Shown one piece after another: positions 10,801 through 20,292 of a stretch of DNA of 21,206 bases. A model generated the notes under the pieces. That model ran no database searches and was not told the origin of the DNA. It saw nothing but the letters and a program-made list of their open reading frames with translations. Source of the DNA: a virus; the IMG/VR virus record IMGVR_UViG_3300021963_000771, positions 1 to 21,206 of that record; one strand, 5' to 3'. Within the stretch, counting starts at the first letter, position 1; each line of letters starts with the position of its first letter. The position numbers were made by a program, and so were the translations under genes.

Positions 10801-11474
10801 AATTCGGACTAAAGTTAAAAATGGCGGCAGCCGTAAAGAGGGATGAACTAGAGAAATTTCTACAGGAAATATCTGCAGTTGAAAAGATAGATGTAATACG
10901 AGCATCAGAAGCCTTCGAGGATAGCCGTTTTAGGTCCATAGACGCATCTTCTATAGCCGAACGGTATAAGGTGTACACTGACATCACGAAGATGTCTCTA
11001 ACGCAATTTATTTTATTGGAGTACGCAATCAAGGCTGACTTCGATGAGGCGAGAATAGCGAGCATAGTAATAAGGCCGAAAGATGAGCTCGACTTTGACA
11101 ACACCGACCAAGAGAAAGAAGAGTATTTAATTTCTTTGATATTCGATGAGGATGCACTAGCCGTTTCACACATCATATTAAGTATGATGAAAAACAGAGA
11201 CTATGTCCTATTCACTAAATTTGATGGTGTCATATACAACAAGATTGAACCAGTAGAGGGTGAAGAAGAAGAAGAGGATGAAGAGCCGGATACATTTAAC
11301 GAGCGTTGGTTTTGGTATTCCATTGTTCGCTCACTCGCAAACGAAGACCTAACCAAGTTTGAATTTGTTTATGATATGAAGATGTCTGATGTTCTAGTCG
11401 AGATGGCTTACAGGGTTCAACTCGCAAGAAGGCAAGAAGAGCAGCGCAGAGCAGAAGAGGCCCGTAGGCGATAA
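10797..11474 (+). CDS. Putative tail-assembly chaperone-like protein, 225 aa
   Basis: 225 aa from the ATG that overlaps the terminase TGA (ATGA, 10797-10800). The N-terminal half contains LTQFILLEYAIKADFDEARI followed by ASIVIRPKDELDFDN. Then comes an acidic linker (GEEEEEDEEPD). The C-terminal part (RWFWYSIVRSLANEDLTKFE then MSDVLVEMAYRV) matches the W-x-W/F-Y-x-x-I-x-x-L-A pattern that I associate with tail-assembly chaperones of Bacteroidota phages; the end is a charged helix rich in R, E and Q. It lies two genes upstream of the tail-completion pair and tape measure. The order is unusual, since TerL normally precedes the portal, so the assignment is tentative. Confidence 0.45.
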   Translation: MKFGLKLKMAAAVKRDELEKFLQEISAVEKIDVIRASEAFEDSRFRSIDASSIAERYKVYTDITKMSLTQFILLEYAIKADFDEARIASIVIRPKDELDFDNTDQEKEEYLISLIFDEDALAVSHIILSMMKNRDYVLFTKFDGVIYNKIEPVEGEEEEEDEEPDTFNERWFWYSIVRSLANEDLTKFEFVYDMKMSDVLVEMAYRVQLARRQEEQRRAEEARRR

Positions 11475-11497
11475 TTTGTAAATTAACAAAAGCATTA

Positions 11498-12310
11498 ATG
11501 ACCACTCTTTTCGATTTTTATAAGCAAATCAAGGGCTTTGTCGAGGGGCATCGGATGATTGACAAATTCAATATTATCGGCTCCATTGAAGAGGTCGATA
11601 CTATAAATGTTGAAGCAAGGTCTCTTTTTATCTCAATAGAGTCAAGCAACATCTCACACAGGAACAACACAAACACCGTAACATTCGCTCTGTTTGTAGT
11701 TGACAAGTGTCTGTCTGATGACCAAGACTCTTTGGTAATATCCACTCAGGAAAACATTTTTGTTGTTGGTCAGGTTCAGGACTTCATCTTGAGCCTTGAC
11801 AACGATGTGGAGTTTGATGAAATCAATATGGCTCAATCTCCAAGTGGAGATTATAACCTAACGGCAGCTATTTGCACATTCTCAGTTGACTTTGACAAAA
11901 ACATTGCCTGCACAGACTACTCGCTAAACTCCACCTACGTTCAGAATCAGCAGAGCTTGTTCTTTGAAACCGAGACTGGGGCCATTGGAACTTTTTACGT
12001 TGCTAACGCAGGAATTATATATGCGATGCAAGCGCAGCCGTCTGGCAACTTTTCAGCAAGCATTATAAATACAACCATTGGCTTTGACTTATTAGTTGAG
12101 ATTTCGAGCACAAATGATGAGGTTCATATCATTGAGACACCAGTATCTGGAAGTACAACAGTGGTAATAAATCAAGACATTGACCAATACTTCGCGACAA
12201 GCGGAACCCTTTCGGTAAGGATTTGGCAGCAAGACGCAACAGGAAACAAATACGTCAAAACTATTGACCCAGTAACATACGAGTCGACTACCTTCAACTT
12301 TATCAAATAA
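11498..12310 (+). CDS. Tail terminator-like protein with beta-rich extension, 270 aa
   Basis: Residues about 1-140 (LFDFYKQIKGFVEGHRMID, FSFxI-type strands including TNTVTFALFVVDKCLSDDQD, then QENIFVVGQVQDFIL) follow the layout of tail terminator or completion proteins: an N-terminal helix, a beta sheet with conserved V-T-F-x-L-x-V-x-D and a helix after S-T-Q. These form the ring that caps the tail tube at the neck. Residues about 145-270 are strand-rich with S/T-rich loops and probably make an Ig-like domain, about doubling the usual size. Stop and start of the next gene overlap by one base (TAATG). Assignment is by fold pattern and context. Confidence 0.5.
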   Translation: MTTLFDFYKQIKGFVEGHRMIDKFNIIGSIEEVDTINVEARSLFISIESSNISHRNNTNTVTFALFVVDKCLSDDQDSLVISTQENIFVVGQVQDFILSLDNDVEFDEINMAQSPSGDYNLTAAICTFSVDFDKNIACTDYSLNSTYVQNQQSLFFETETGAIGTFYVANAGIIYAMQAQPSGNFSASIINTTIGFDLLVEISSTNDEVHIIETPVSGSTTVVINQDIDQYFATSGTLSVRIWQQDATGNKYVKTIDPVTYESTTFNFIK

Positions 12311-12951
12311 TGAGCGCCAGAAGGCAAGGCGGTCAGCTAAGGGCAATACTCATTCGCAAATTAAGGTCTTCTGGACTTAATGAGGCGATGGTTGACATAT
12401 TGCAAAAAAACAATCAAGTATACACTGGCACATTGTCTCAGTCAATCCTAAGAAGGGACTTAGCCAAGAACCTTAGTATTTCTTATAAGATTAACAAAGA
12501 CATTGACATTATAGAAAATGTTGTTGTTAGGTTTGTAAACAGAGTATCGGAACCAGACTACGCGGCGCGAGTGGAAAAAACACTAGGCGCAGTAAAAGAT
12601 AAAAATACAAACGTAAGCGCTAGGGCTATTGAGAGCTGGATATTCGCAAAGGTGAAGAACGGAACGTGGAGCAATGAGAACGGGGCAAACTATAAAAAAG
12701 GTAACGGAAGAGGCAAAACATATCTTTACCCACTATCCAATAAAAAGGCGCGCGCTAGTTTGGCGTTTGTCATCGCCCGCTCCATCAACAAAAAACAAAT
12801 ACTAAAGAACAGAAGTCCATTCTTGGTAAACCCAGCGATTAACCTCCGTGCTGAATTTGCGATTTTATCAGGACTAGAAGAGTTTAACGGATTGTGGCTA
12901 CAGGACCTAGGCGTTGAGTCAATCAACAAAGTAATTAGTATATTTCAATAA
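12310..12951 (+). CDS. HK97 gp10-like tail/neck completion protein (putative), 213 aa
   Basis: 213 basic residues. The start overlaps the previous stop (TAATG). The N-terminus (MSARRQGGQLRAILIRKLRS) is a positively charged helix, followed by a segment with VYTGTLSQSI and strand-rich VVVRFVNRVSEPDYAA. Near the C-terminus RSPFLVNPAINL resembles the P-F-x-x-P-A end of HK97 gp10-like proteins, which sit at the head-tail interface. It is adjacent to a terminator-like gene and 26 nt upstream of the tape measure, which fits a tail-completion role. The insertion around residues 95-140 (GTWSNENGANYKKGNGRG) is longer than usual in that family. Confidence 0.45.
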   Translation: MSARRQGGQLRAILIRKLRSSGLNEAMVDILQKNNQVYTGTLSQSILRRDLAKNLSISYKINKDIDIIENVVVRFVNRVSEPDYAARVEKTLGAVKDKNTNVSARAIESWIFAKVKNGTWSNENGANYKKGNGRGKTYLYPLSNKKARASLAFVIARSINKKQILKNRSPFLVNPAINLRAEFAILSGLEEFNGLWLQDLGVESINKVISIFQ

Positions 12952-12977
12952 GTAACAACCAAATATAAAAGGTTACA

Positions 12978-15900
12978 ATGGCTAAAGAGCAATCATTCGA
13001 AGATGTAAATAAGAAGATAACACTTCTTAGTATAAATCTTCAAAAAATACTTGGGCAGTACGCCAAGCTTAAGTCGGAGGGAAAAACCTTTGCTGAGATT
13101 AACGAACTGCTTAGCAAGAATATTGATTCTTTGAGCAAGAGGGTTGTAAGCGTTTCAAACGCTACGGCTCGCTATGGTAAGCAGCTCAATGTAACTGACG
13201 AACAGAGAAAGATTACAAGTGGAAACCTAACTAGAGCGGCAGCAATCCACGAAAAACTTACCACGGCGGTAAATAAGACTCGCGTAGCTGAAGAAAAGGC
13301 AACCACATCCACAAAGGGATTCGGCGATGGTCTGAAGTCAACATTCTCCGGTCAATCAATAGGTAGGGCAATAGGAAGTGTTTTAAAGTTTGTCGGTGTA
13401 TACCAAGCCCTCTCTCTTGTCACCAATGCGGTAAAAGATGTCACGATAGGGTCAATAACAGCATTTATTAAGTTTGAAGATTCTATTGGCAAACTTAGGG
13501 CCGTAACGGGCTCCACTTCGGAACAGACTATTGCTATGACTTCAGCAATCAGAGAGACTGCAATTCAAACTAGATTTACCTCTGATGAGGTTGCTTCTTT
13601 GGCGATAGAGTTGGCTAAACTTGGCGCTTCATCCAGTGAAATTCCAAACCTTATTCTTCCAATTGCAACGGCAGCCCAAGCGATTGGGGCAAGCTTGTCT
13701 GAGGTTGGTGAGGCTGTATTTAAGGTAAATAATCAATTTGGCCTTTCTTCGGCAGAAACCGCAGCTACGGCTCAAATACTAGTTTCCGCAATTAATGAAT
13801 CGGCATTATCGCTTAGTAGTTTTACTACCGCAATGCAATACGTTGGTCCACTTGCGGACCAAGTTGGTTTATCATTAAGTGAAACGGCATCGTTTCTTCA
13901 GGTTTTATCAGACAACGGATTTACCGCTTCAAGGATTGGTACTGGCCTTCGTAAAATCTTCATTGATATTAAAAAACCCGGAGAGGACCTTGCCGTAACA
14001 CTTGAAAATCTAGCAAAACAAAATATCAGTCTTTCGGAAGCAAATGAGCTTGTTGGAAAAACAGCTGCGGCGCAGTTGATAACAATTCTCAGAAATTTAG
14101 ATGCCTTTAAAGAAGCTGCGGATGAGTCAACTCGTCTGACTGCCTCGTTAAAGGCCTCTGCTGCTCAGATGTCAACAACCGCCGGGACTATAGATATATT
14201 GAAAAGTTCTTATGAGGATTTAAAAATATCAATAGGTGCCGCACTAACCAGCTCCGAGCTTTTTACCGAAGCAATTGGATTTGTTTTCCCACAGGCTGAA
14301 AAACTTGTCAGGGGGTATAAACTCATAGATGAAACACTATCAAGCAACAAGGGTGCTAAAATAGCAAGAGAAGAATTAGAAAAGCTATCAAAGGGAACGA
14401 TTGATTCGTTTGCAGTCCTTGAAACGAGTTTTGAGATATTGAGAAAAAGCGCCCCTTCCGACCCGTTGGTTGTTCTTTTTCAAAAGCTACAAGACGCTAA
14501 TTTTGGTCTTGCTAAGTCTCAAGACATACTCTTTCAGGCTACTAAAAAAGGTGGACCTGCATTTGACAGGTACTTAAAAAACTTTATAGGCCTAGGTGAT
14601 GATTCAAAAGCAATTACAACTGCCCTAAACCAAACTGGAATAAGCATTGATGAGCTTCAGGATAAATTCATAGCCTTCCGTGGATTTCAAGAAATTATCG
14701 GTGACCAGGCTACGGAAACTCAAAAGGCTGCAAAGATTGAATCGGCGAGGAATGCAATACTTGAAGAATTTGAAGACCGTATAAATACTATTAAAAGAAT
14801 TGAGGCGAGAGACCCAGCGGCTGCTGGCCTAGCATCTCAAAAGCTAGAACTTGAAATTAGGGATAAGTTAGTCAAGGCTCAGGAAATCCTGAACAAAGAA
14901 ACCGAAAAAGGGATATTTGCAGACAAAGAAGAGGTTTTAAACCTTACTGGAAAAATCAGTGGCTACGAAAAGGTTATTCAATCCATATCTGAATTTGGAG
15001 ACATAAGTGATGAGCAGGCAGCTGCGGATAAAAAAAGGCGCGAGGAAGAAAAAAAGGCCCGTGAGGACAAGGCGAAGGCCGATGTTGACGCAATAAAAGA
15101 CCGTAGGGATAATATCAAGGAAGAGCTTAAGCTAATCAAAGAGCAGCGCGATGCTGAAATAAAGCTAGCAAAGGAAAGGACCGAGCTTATTCTTCAAGAC
15201 CAAAGTATTAGTGTTGAGAAAAGGGCTGAAATTGAAAATGACCTTGCCCAGAGAATTGCCGATGCAAATAAAAAGGCTACCGATTCAATTGATGAGCAAA
15301 TAACAAAACTTGGGCCTCTGTATGATGACGCAAGTAAAGCGGTAAGTGAGTTTGGTAAGGAGTTCCCAAACCTTGTTGATGATTTATATGAATCTATTGA
15401 TGATGTTAAAAAGATTCTGGGTGATTTGTCTGGACAATTTACAACAACGTTTCTTGATGAGGCAAACATTGCTATAGATAAATCAAGGGGTATTCTTGAC
15501 ACCTATAAAAGGGAAGTACAAGATTTAAATGATAAGTTTGGAGAAAACGCCGGTAAAACAAAGGAATATTTTGATGCCCTTGATGGAATAACTGATAGCT
15601 TGTCTAAAGAACTTCAAACACTTGCTGATGGACTTGACACAAGTACAGAGTCAGGAAAAATAGCTTTTGATGTAATTCAACAGCTAATTGCCAAAGTAAA
15701 GAAGGAAGGCGCAAAACCAGATTTCGACTGGGGAGGCTTTTGGAAAGAAATCCTAGTTGACTCACTTAATCAAGCTCTTGATACCTCCATTGAAGCTATT
15801 GACCGATTCAATGAGATAGCTCTTGAGAACACTAGAAACAGACTTGAGGCTCAGAAACAGCTGATTCAAAATCAGGCAGACGTTGAAGATGATATCCTTA

Positions 15901-16589
15901 AGGCTCGACTTGAAAATCAATTAATATCTGAAACGGAATACCGAGCACAGGTAGAGAAAAACAGAAAGAAAGAAGCTCAATCTATAAACAGAATTGAAAA
16001 ACAGATTTTTGATGCGGAACAGAAACGTGAGCGTCAATCTGCACTTCTTGACTATTTGTCTGCGTTGGGTTCAATCGTACCGGAATTAATTAAAGGTGGT
16101 GAGGCAAACCCCGTTGCACTCGCAATCAAAAGTTCTATTACTGCTGGATTTGCAACGGCTGGATATATAACCGAATTAAGGGCAATTAATACTAGGCAGT
16201 TTGTGCCTACTCGCTTTGCTGAAGGTGGTATTGTAAATGGCCCATCACACGCTGAAGGCGGTGTTCCTTTTTCTGTTCGTGGTCAAGGTGGCTATGAGAT
16301 GGAGGGTGGCGAATACATTGTCAACAAAAAATCAACACAGAAGTACAAATCACTGCTTGACCAGATTAATGGAAAGGGAAATTCTAATTATAAGTTTGCC
16401 ACTGGGGGTATTGTTAAAGACCCAGCGCAAGCGGTCACACGTCAAATTGAGTTGTTAGAGGCCATTGCTTCATCAAACATTTCAATGGTTGGTAAATTAG
16501 ATAAACCGGTTCGTGCCTTCGTTGCTTCAAACGACCTTCGAACTGACGAAAACGCTCGTAGAATTCAAGAACGTAACTCTCAATTATAA
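12978..16589 (+). CDS. Tail tape measure protein
   Basis: 1203 aa. The core at about residues 155-370 (SIGKLRAVTGSTSEQTIA, FTSDEVASLAIELAKLGAS, then MQYVGPLADQVGLSLSETAS) is the TP901-type PhageMin_Tail domain. Residues about 675-790 contain long charged coiled coil (REEEKKAREDKAKADVDAIK), a hydrophobic section lies near 1020-1070, and the Gly-rich end (FAEGGIVNGPSHAEGGVPFS, then EMEGGEYIVNKKST) is common in Bacteroidota tape measures. Using about 1.5 angstrom per residue, the tail would be roughly 180 nm. No soluble lytic transglycosylase or peptidase motif was seen. The next gene begins at TAATG, one base overlap. No contractile-sheath gene is seen, so the phage is probably siphovirus-like. 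Confidence 0.93.
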   Translation: MAKEQSFEDVNKKITLLSINLQKILGQYAKLKSEGKTFAEINELLSKNIDSLSKRVVSVSNATARYGKQLNVTDEQRKITSGNLTRAAAIHEKLTTAVNKTRVAEEKATTSTKGFGDGLKSTFSGQSIGRAIGSVLKFVGVYQALSLVTNAVKDVTIGSITAFIKFEDSIGKLRAVTGSTSEQTIAMTSAIRETAIQTRFTSDEVASLAIELAKLGASSSEIPNLILPIATAAQAIGASLSEVGEAVFKVNNQFGLSSAETAATAQILVSAINESALSLSSFTTAMQYVGPLADQVGLSLSETASFLQVLSDNGFTASRIGTGLRKIFIDIKKPGEDLAVTLENLAKQNISLSEANELVGKTAAAQLITILRNLDAFKEAADESTRLTASLKASAAQMSTTAGTIDILKSSYEDLKISIGAALTSSELFTEAIGFVFPQAEKLVRGYKLIDETLSSNKGAKIAREELEKLSKGTIDSFAVLETSFEILRKSAPSDPLVVLFQKLQDANFGLAKSQDILFQATKKGGPAFDRYLKNFIGLGDDSKAITTALNQTGISIDELQDKFIAFRGFQEIIGDQATETQKAAKIESARNAILEEFEDRINTIKRIEARDPAAAGLASQKLELEIRDKLVKAQEILNKETEKGIFADKEEVLNLTGKISGYEKVIQSISEFGDISDEQAAADKKRREEEKKAREDKAKADVDAIKDRRDNIKEELKLIKEQRDAEIKLAKERTELILQDQSISVEKRAEIENDLAQRIADANKKATDSIDEQITKLGPLYDDASKAVSEFGKEFPNLVDDLYESIDDVKKILGDLSGQFTTTFLDEANIAIDKSRGILDTYKREVQDLNDKFGENAGKTKEYFDALDGITDSLSKELQTLADGLDTSTESGKIAFDVIQQLIAKVKKEGAKPDFDWGGFWKEILVDSLNQALDTSIEAIDRFNEIALENTRNRLEAQKQLIQNQADVEDDILKARLENQLISETEYRAQVEKNRKKEAQSINRIEKQIFDAEQKRERQSALLDYLSALGSIVPELIKGGEANPVALAIKSSITAGFATAGYITELRAINTRQFVPTRFAEGGIVNGPSHAEGGVPFSVRGQGGYEMEGGEYIVNKKSTQKYKSLLDQINGKGNSNYKFATGGIVKDPAQAVTRQIELLEAIASSNISMVGKLDKPVRAFVASNDLRTDENARRIQERNSQL

Positions 16590-17242
16590 TGGCTATAGAT
16601 ATATTATATGACAACGGTGCTCCATTCGGCGCTCCTACTCAAGCGGGTGAAAATGGCGCTTTGCTAGACTATGCTGAAACAAATGGCGTAGCGTCTATAA
16701 CCTATGAGGCCGGAGAGCCTGTGGAGTTTACTCCTACGGCTGGTGATGTAGCGATAATCTTCAACACAGCAGACCTAACAGACTTTGGTGTTTTTTATGT
16801 TACTGGCTCTACTATGGCTCCTATGATTGGAGACTACCCTGTATCAATAGGTGGTACAATTGACAAGAACTTTTATGCGTTTGCTAAAAATTCCGGAGAG
16901 TCTTATATGGTACAGATATACAGTTCGGACCTGTATTCTGATTTGACAGCTAATTTTGCAAACACTTTTAAGGTAAGCAGCCAGACGGAAAAGTCACACT
17001 ACTCTGACCTTATGATTGCGTATTCAAAAAAGATATCTCATACTGTTATTTTGGACAACCTAAGGAGAAACTTTTGGAGCAGCAAAGATGCGCTGATGGC
17101 AGACACCATCTTCTTGATAGACAACTGCACCAACGGAAGCCCCAAAGCATACAAGGTGAGCATTAATGACGCTACCTTTGAGGTGTTTAATAACAAATTC
17201 AAAAGTACAGTTAGTTTTAACCTAGCGTCAAGCAAGCTGTAA
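16589..17242 (+). CDS. Distal tail-like protein, 217 aa
   Basis: 217 aa with few charged clusters and many strands (MAIDILYDNGAPFGAPTQAG start; KVSINDATFEVFNNKFKSTV end). No specific family is recognised. Immediately after the tape measure, siphophages place the distal tail protein that joins tube and tip, and its size and beta-rich character fit that role. The TAATG overlap with the tape measure and the 9-nt gap to the 838-aa protein show one operon. A role at the tail tip is inferred from order only. Confidence 0.55.
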   Translation: MAIDILYDNGAPFGAPTQAGENGALLDYAETNGVASITYEAGEPVEFTPTAGDVAIIFNTADLTDFGVFYVTGSTMAPMIGDYPVSIGGTIDKNFYAFAKNSGESYMVQIYSSDLYSDLTANFANTFKVSSQTEKSHYSDLMIAYSKKISHTVILDNLRRNFWSSKDALMADTIFLIDNCTNGSPKAYKVSINDATFEVFNNKFKSTVSFNLASSKL

Positions 17243-17251
17243 TTTATAGGT

Positions 17252-19768
17252 ATGAGCTACAGACTAAGAGTAAACAATCAGTTCCTTGATTTATTTCCCA
17301 ATCAAGAAATTGCTATTGGCGTGGATTACTATGACACCACAAACATAGATTCCATAAAAATACCATTTAGCTTTAACGCTGAGGTTCCATACACCGACAA
17401 AAACAAAACCGTATTGGGCTACAATGATGTCAACGGTTATGGTGGTATTCCATTAACAGAGTATAATTATCAGGTATATAAAGGTGATGACATTATATCA
17501 TCTGGAAGGTCTAGGATTCAGTCTGTGGTGATAAACTCTCTTGAGCCTATATTCAGCCTTGAGCTAAAGGATAAAGTTTCTGAGTTCTCTAAGGCGCTTA
17601 GGGATCTGAATATTGAAGATATATACAATGATGCTTTTTCTACTCAGGTAAGGACTTTATCGACATACTTATCCAACAACCAAGGCTACGACCAAAGAGA
17701 CATCGAGATACCATTTATTGATTTCGACAACATTCAAAAAACAACAGGATATGAATCACGTCAATTTACTTCGTGGGGCACTAGTGGCAAGAAGTTTGGT
17801 CTTATGCCAGCACTTAGAGTCATTGACTTTATTGACAGGGTATTTAACGCAACTGGCCTAACATACACCTCTAAGTTTATTTCTGGTACGGGTTCTTGGG
17901 ACCCAAGGAATCTCTATATACTTTATCCAACGTATCTATCCGCAACCCCGGCAAGCAAGCGAGAAAGTTTCCTGTTCCCATTTCCGTACAATGTTCAAGT
18001 AAACACAGACCAAGATATTGCGATTGAGGTAGAGGTAAACAACAATCAATGGACCACGATTCCAAATCAAAACTATAAGCTTACTGAAAAAGAAACATAC
18101 GAACCCTTTGGCCCAACCAACTACGCTGTTGGTGAATCTTTAATTTCAAGAGAGTATGGGGACCAAGTAAGAAAGTCTTCCGGAGTTACTGATTGGGGTG
18201 ATGAGAATGTAGGATATGTATCTTACGGTTCTTCGTTTAATGCAAAAATCTCATTTAACTCTGGAACGGTAACAATAGCTAACCTCAGAACCTGCATTTT
18301 TTCTTTAGATGGGGAGTACGATGGTCAAATCATACCAGAGTTTATTGAGGGTGTGGTTTTAAGCTCTCAGGCCAATTTTAGGCCATACGTTCTAATCTAT
18401 GAATCGTATACTACGGCAAGTCAACCAAAATACATAATCCCTATGGTTGATGTTAACGGAGCCCAAATAACTCTTTCCGTTTCATCTGTAGCGCTTAACT
18501 CGAACCCTATTGATTTTATGCCGTTTTCTATTGCGTCAGACAACGCAAGCACATTTGTATTTAATACGTTTACGGCAAAAATTGACAACACGATTCCATA
18601 CGAAATAAACGGAGGAAGCACTTACTCTTACGCCATTGGAGTATATATGGAGGGTACGCTTTTTTGTAATACCGCAAGCCACGGATTTAATCAGGATGAT
18701 GAAGCATACCTGTTTAATTTAAAAACAAATAGGGGGATAACTCAACTTGATATTGTAAAGCAAAGAACTTTCGGATACGACTGGTCTGTTCTTGGAATTA
18801 AGATTGATAATATTGGAAGTGTTCCTGCAACAGTTCCAAATGACAACTTTCAATTCAAAGAATCATTGTCCAACAATAAGTCTTATGGTGTCTATGACAT
18901 TATGATAGACATTATGAAACGCTTTGGGCTTAGTCTAATCTATGACCACACAAGCGATAATATAATTCTTGACAACCTAAAAGACATAAGACTCACAACG
19001 GCTGCAATGGATGGGTATCTCGATACGCTAAAACCATTTGAGGTAGAGTCTGGAGTAGTTCCTCCAAAGACATTAAAGCTTTTAAACGAGGCTAAAAATG
19101 GTATATACGACAAGACAGATGCTGGACTTGCAGTTGGTAGCTTTGATGGTGTTTGGAAAGCAAATGGTTCTGGAGAAAAGTCTTTGGAGTTTAAGACATC
19201 CTTGATTAACTCAATAGATAAGTCTGTGTGTGGTCCTGAATTCTTTAACGACCCGATACTAATAAGTGATGGACTTGTTGCCATTCAAGAAGTTGGCAAT
19301 ATAAAAAATGAAATACCCGACTACGACAGTGTTGGACTTAGGATATTTTATTTAAGGGAGCCTAACTTCGGCACTACGTTAAGGTATCCCGTATTCCGTG
19401 AGTATAATAATTACGGGCAAAGGATTCGACAGATTCTATACAAGAGTATGGGGACTTACTTACTCCAAGGATATCCCGTTAACTCACTATCTGGCAATCA
19501 AATAGATTTACGATTCGCCCTTGCGAATGGAACGACAACAGCAGCCTACAACTACTTAGTTAGCACAGAGCGCTTTGCAGCAAACGAAAAGAGCAAGATG
19601 TCCTTTTATGCTGCAATACCAGATACTATGTTCCAAAGCGGAGCGCTTTATAAGAAGAAGTTTACATTTAACAAAACGGATGAAAACTTTATTGTAAACT
19701 CATTAACCGATGCTAAAATCTATGATGGATATGTGTACGGCAAATTTGAGGTGATTTTTGTAGATTAA
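17252..19768 (+). CDS. Large tail-tip/baseplate hub protein, 838 aa
   Basis: 838 residues. The N-terminal region (SYRLRVNNQFLDLFPNQEIA and IKIPFSFNAEVPYTDKN) is strand-rich. The block RVIDFIDRVFNATGLTYTSK at about residues 190-209 is a pattern I associate with large central tail proteins of Bacteroidota phages, and a second similar helix (DIMIDIMKRFGLSLIYDH, near 547) follows. The remainder is beta-rich with many Asn, Ser and Tyr, as in receptor-contacting proteins. It would form the tip complex that binds the host cell surface and guides the tube. No peptidase or glycosidase motif is visible. The host-binding role is inferred from position. Confidence 0.65.
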   Translation: MSYRLRVNNQFLDLFPNQEIAIGVDYYDTTNIDSIKIPFSFNAEVPYTDKNKTVLGYNDVNGYGGIPLTEYNYQVYKGDDIISSGRSRIQSVVINSLEPIFSLELKDKVSEFSKALRDLNIEDIYNDAFSTQVRTLSTYLSNNQGYDQRDIEIPFIDFDNIQKTTGYESRQFTSWGTSGKKFGLMPALRVIDFIDRVFNATGLTYTSKFISGTGSWDPRNLYILYPTYLSATPASKRESFLFPFPYNVQVNTDQDIAIEVEVNNNQWTTIPNQNYKLTEKETYEPFGPTNYAVGESLISREYGDQVRKSSGVTDWGDENVGYVSYGSSFNAKISFNSGTVTIANLRTCIFSLDGEYDGQIIPEFIEGVVLSSQANFRPYVLIYESYTTASQPKYIIPMVDVNGAQITLSVSSVALNSNPIDFMPFSIASDNASTFVFNTFTAKIDNTIPYEINGGSTYSYAIGVYMEGTLFCNTASHGFNQDDEAYLFNLKTNRGITQLDIVKQRTFGYDWSVLGIKIDNIGSVPATVPNDNFQFKESLSNNKSYGVYDIMIDIMKRFGLSLIYDHTSDNIILDNLKDIRLTTAAMDGYLDTLKPFEVESGVVPPKTLKLLNEAKNGIYDKTDAGLAVGSFDGVWKANGSGEKSLEFKTSLINSIDKSVCGPEFFNDPILISDGLVAIQEVGNIKNEIPDYDSVGLRIFYLREPNFGTTLRYPVFREYNNYGQRIRQILYKSMGTYLLQGYPVNSLSGNQIDLRFALANGTTTAAYNYLVSTERFAANEKSKMSFYAAIPDTMFQSGALYKKKFTFNKTDENFIVNSLTDAKIYDGYVYGKFEVIFVD

Positions 19769-19772
19769 TCAG

Positions 19773-20273
19773 ATGGCAAAGACTTATAACGATTACCCGG
19801 TAGCGGCTTCAAACAACGCAAAAAGAGCTTTGGCTTGGCGTGAGAAGTACGGCGATGAAGTAAAAGGAGGAACCTCTATTGGTTGGACACGCGCTAATCA
19901 ACTGGCAAGCCGTGAGTCTCTTTCGTATTCTACAATTGCTCGTATGGCAGCATTTAATCGCCATCGTCAGAACAGCGCCGTAGACCCTAAGTTCGCATCC
20001 ACACCTTGGAAAGACAGGGGCTATGTTGCTTGGCTTATATGGGGGGGCACTAGTGGCGTAAACTGGGCTATCAGAAAGGCAGAGTCCATTCGTAACGGTC
20101 GTTTCTACAGTCAGGAAGATAAGGAGATGGTAGAGGGCATCGCGAGCATTGTACGCTCAATTGAAGACCTAAAGAACCGTATGAAGACGGCAAAGAAAGA
20201 GTATCAGAACTTAATCGCTGAAGGGGTGGAGATTACTCTTGAGGAGTTCCTTAAGATGGTTGACCTAAACTAA
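19773..20273 (+). CDS. Conserved head-module phage protein (KGGT/WTRANQLA domain), 166 aa
   Basis: 166 aa. The first 100 residues hold the pattern YNDYPVAASNNAKRALAWRE, GDEVKGGTSIGWTRANQLAS, SYSTIARMAAFNRHRQNS and WKDRGYVAWLIWGGTSGVNW. I recall this conserved domain as frequent in tailed phages of several phyla, either alone or near the prohead protease and portal genes. I know no experimentally defined function. Residues about 110-166 are a charged helical tail (EGIASIVRSIEDLKNRMKTA). It lies 19 nt before the prohead protease start. It probably marks the change from tail to head genes. Confidence 0.7.
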   Translation: MAKTYNDYPVAASNNAKRALAWREKYGDEVKGGTSIGWTRANQLASRESLSYSTIARMAAFNRHRQNSAVDPKFASTPWKDRGYVAWLIWGGTSGVNWAIRKAESIRNGRFYSQEDKEMVEGIASIVRSIEDLKNRMKTAKKEYQNLIAEGVEITLEEFLKMVDLN

Positions 20274-20292
20274 AATTGTATATTAACGAAGT

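Noticed and set aside
12936-12945. TATATTTC before the tape measure gene as a promoter
   Set aside because: It mismatches the -7 consensus at the invariant G and has no -33 box; the genes are within one operon.
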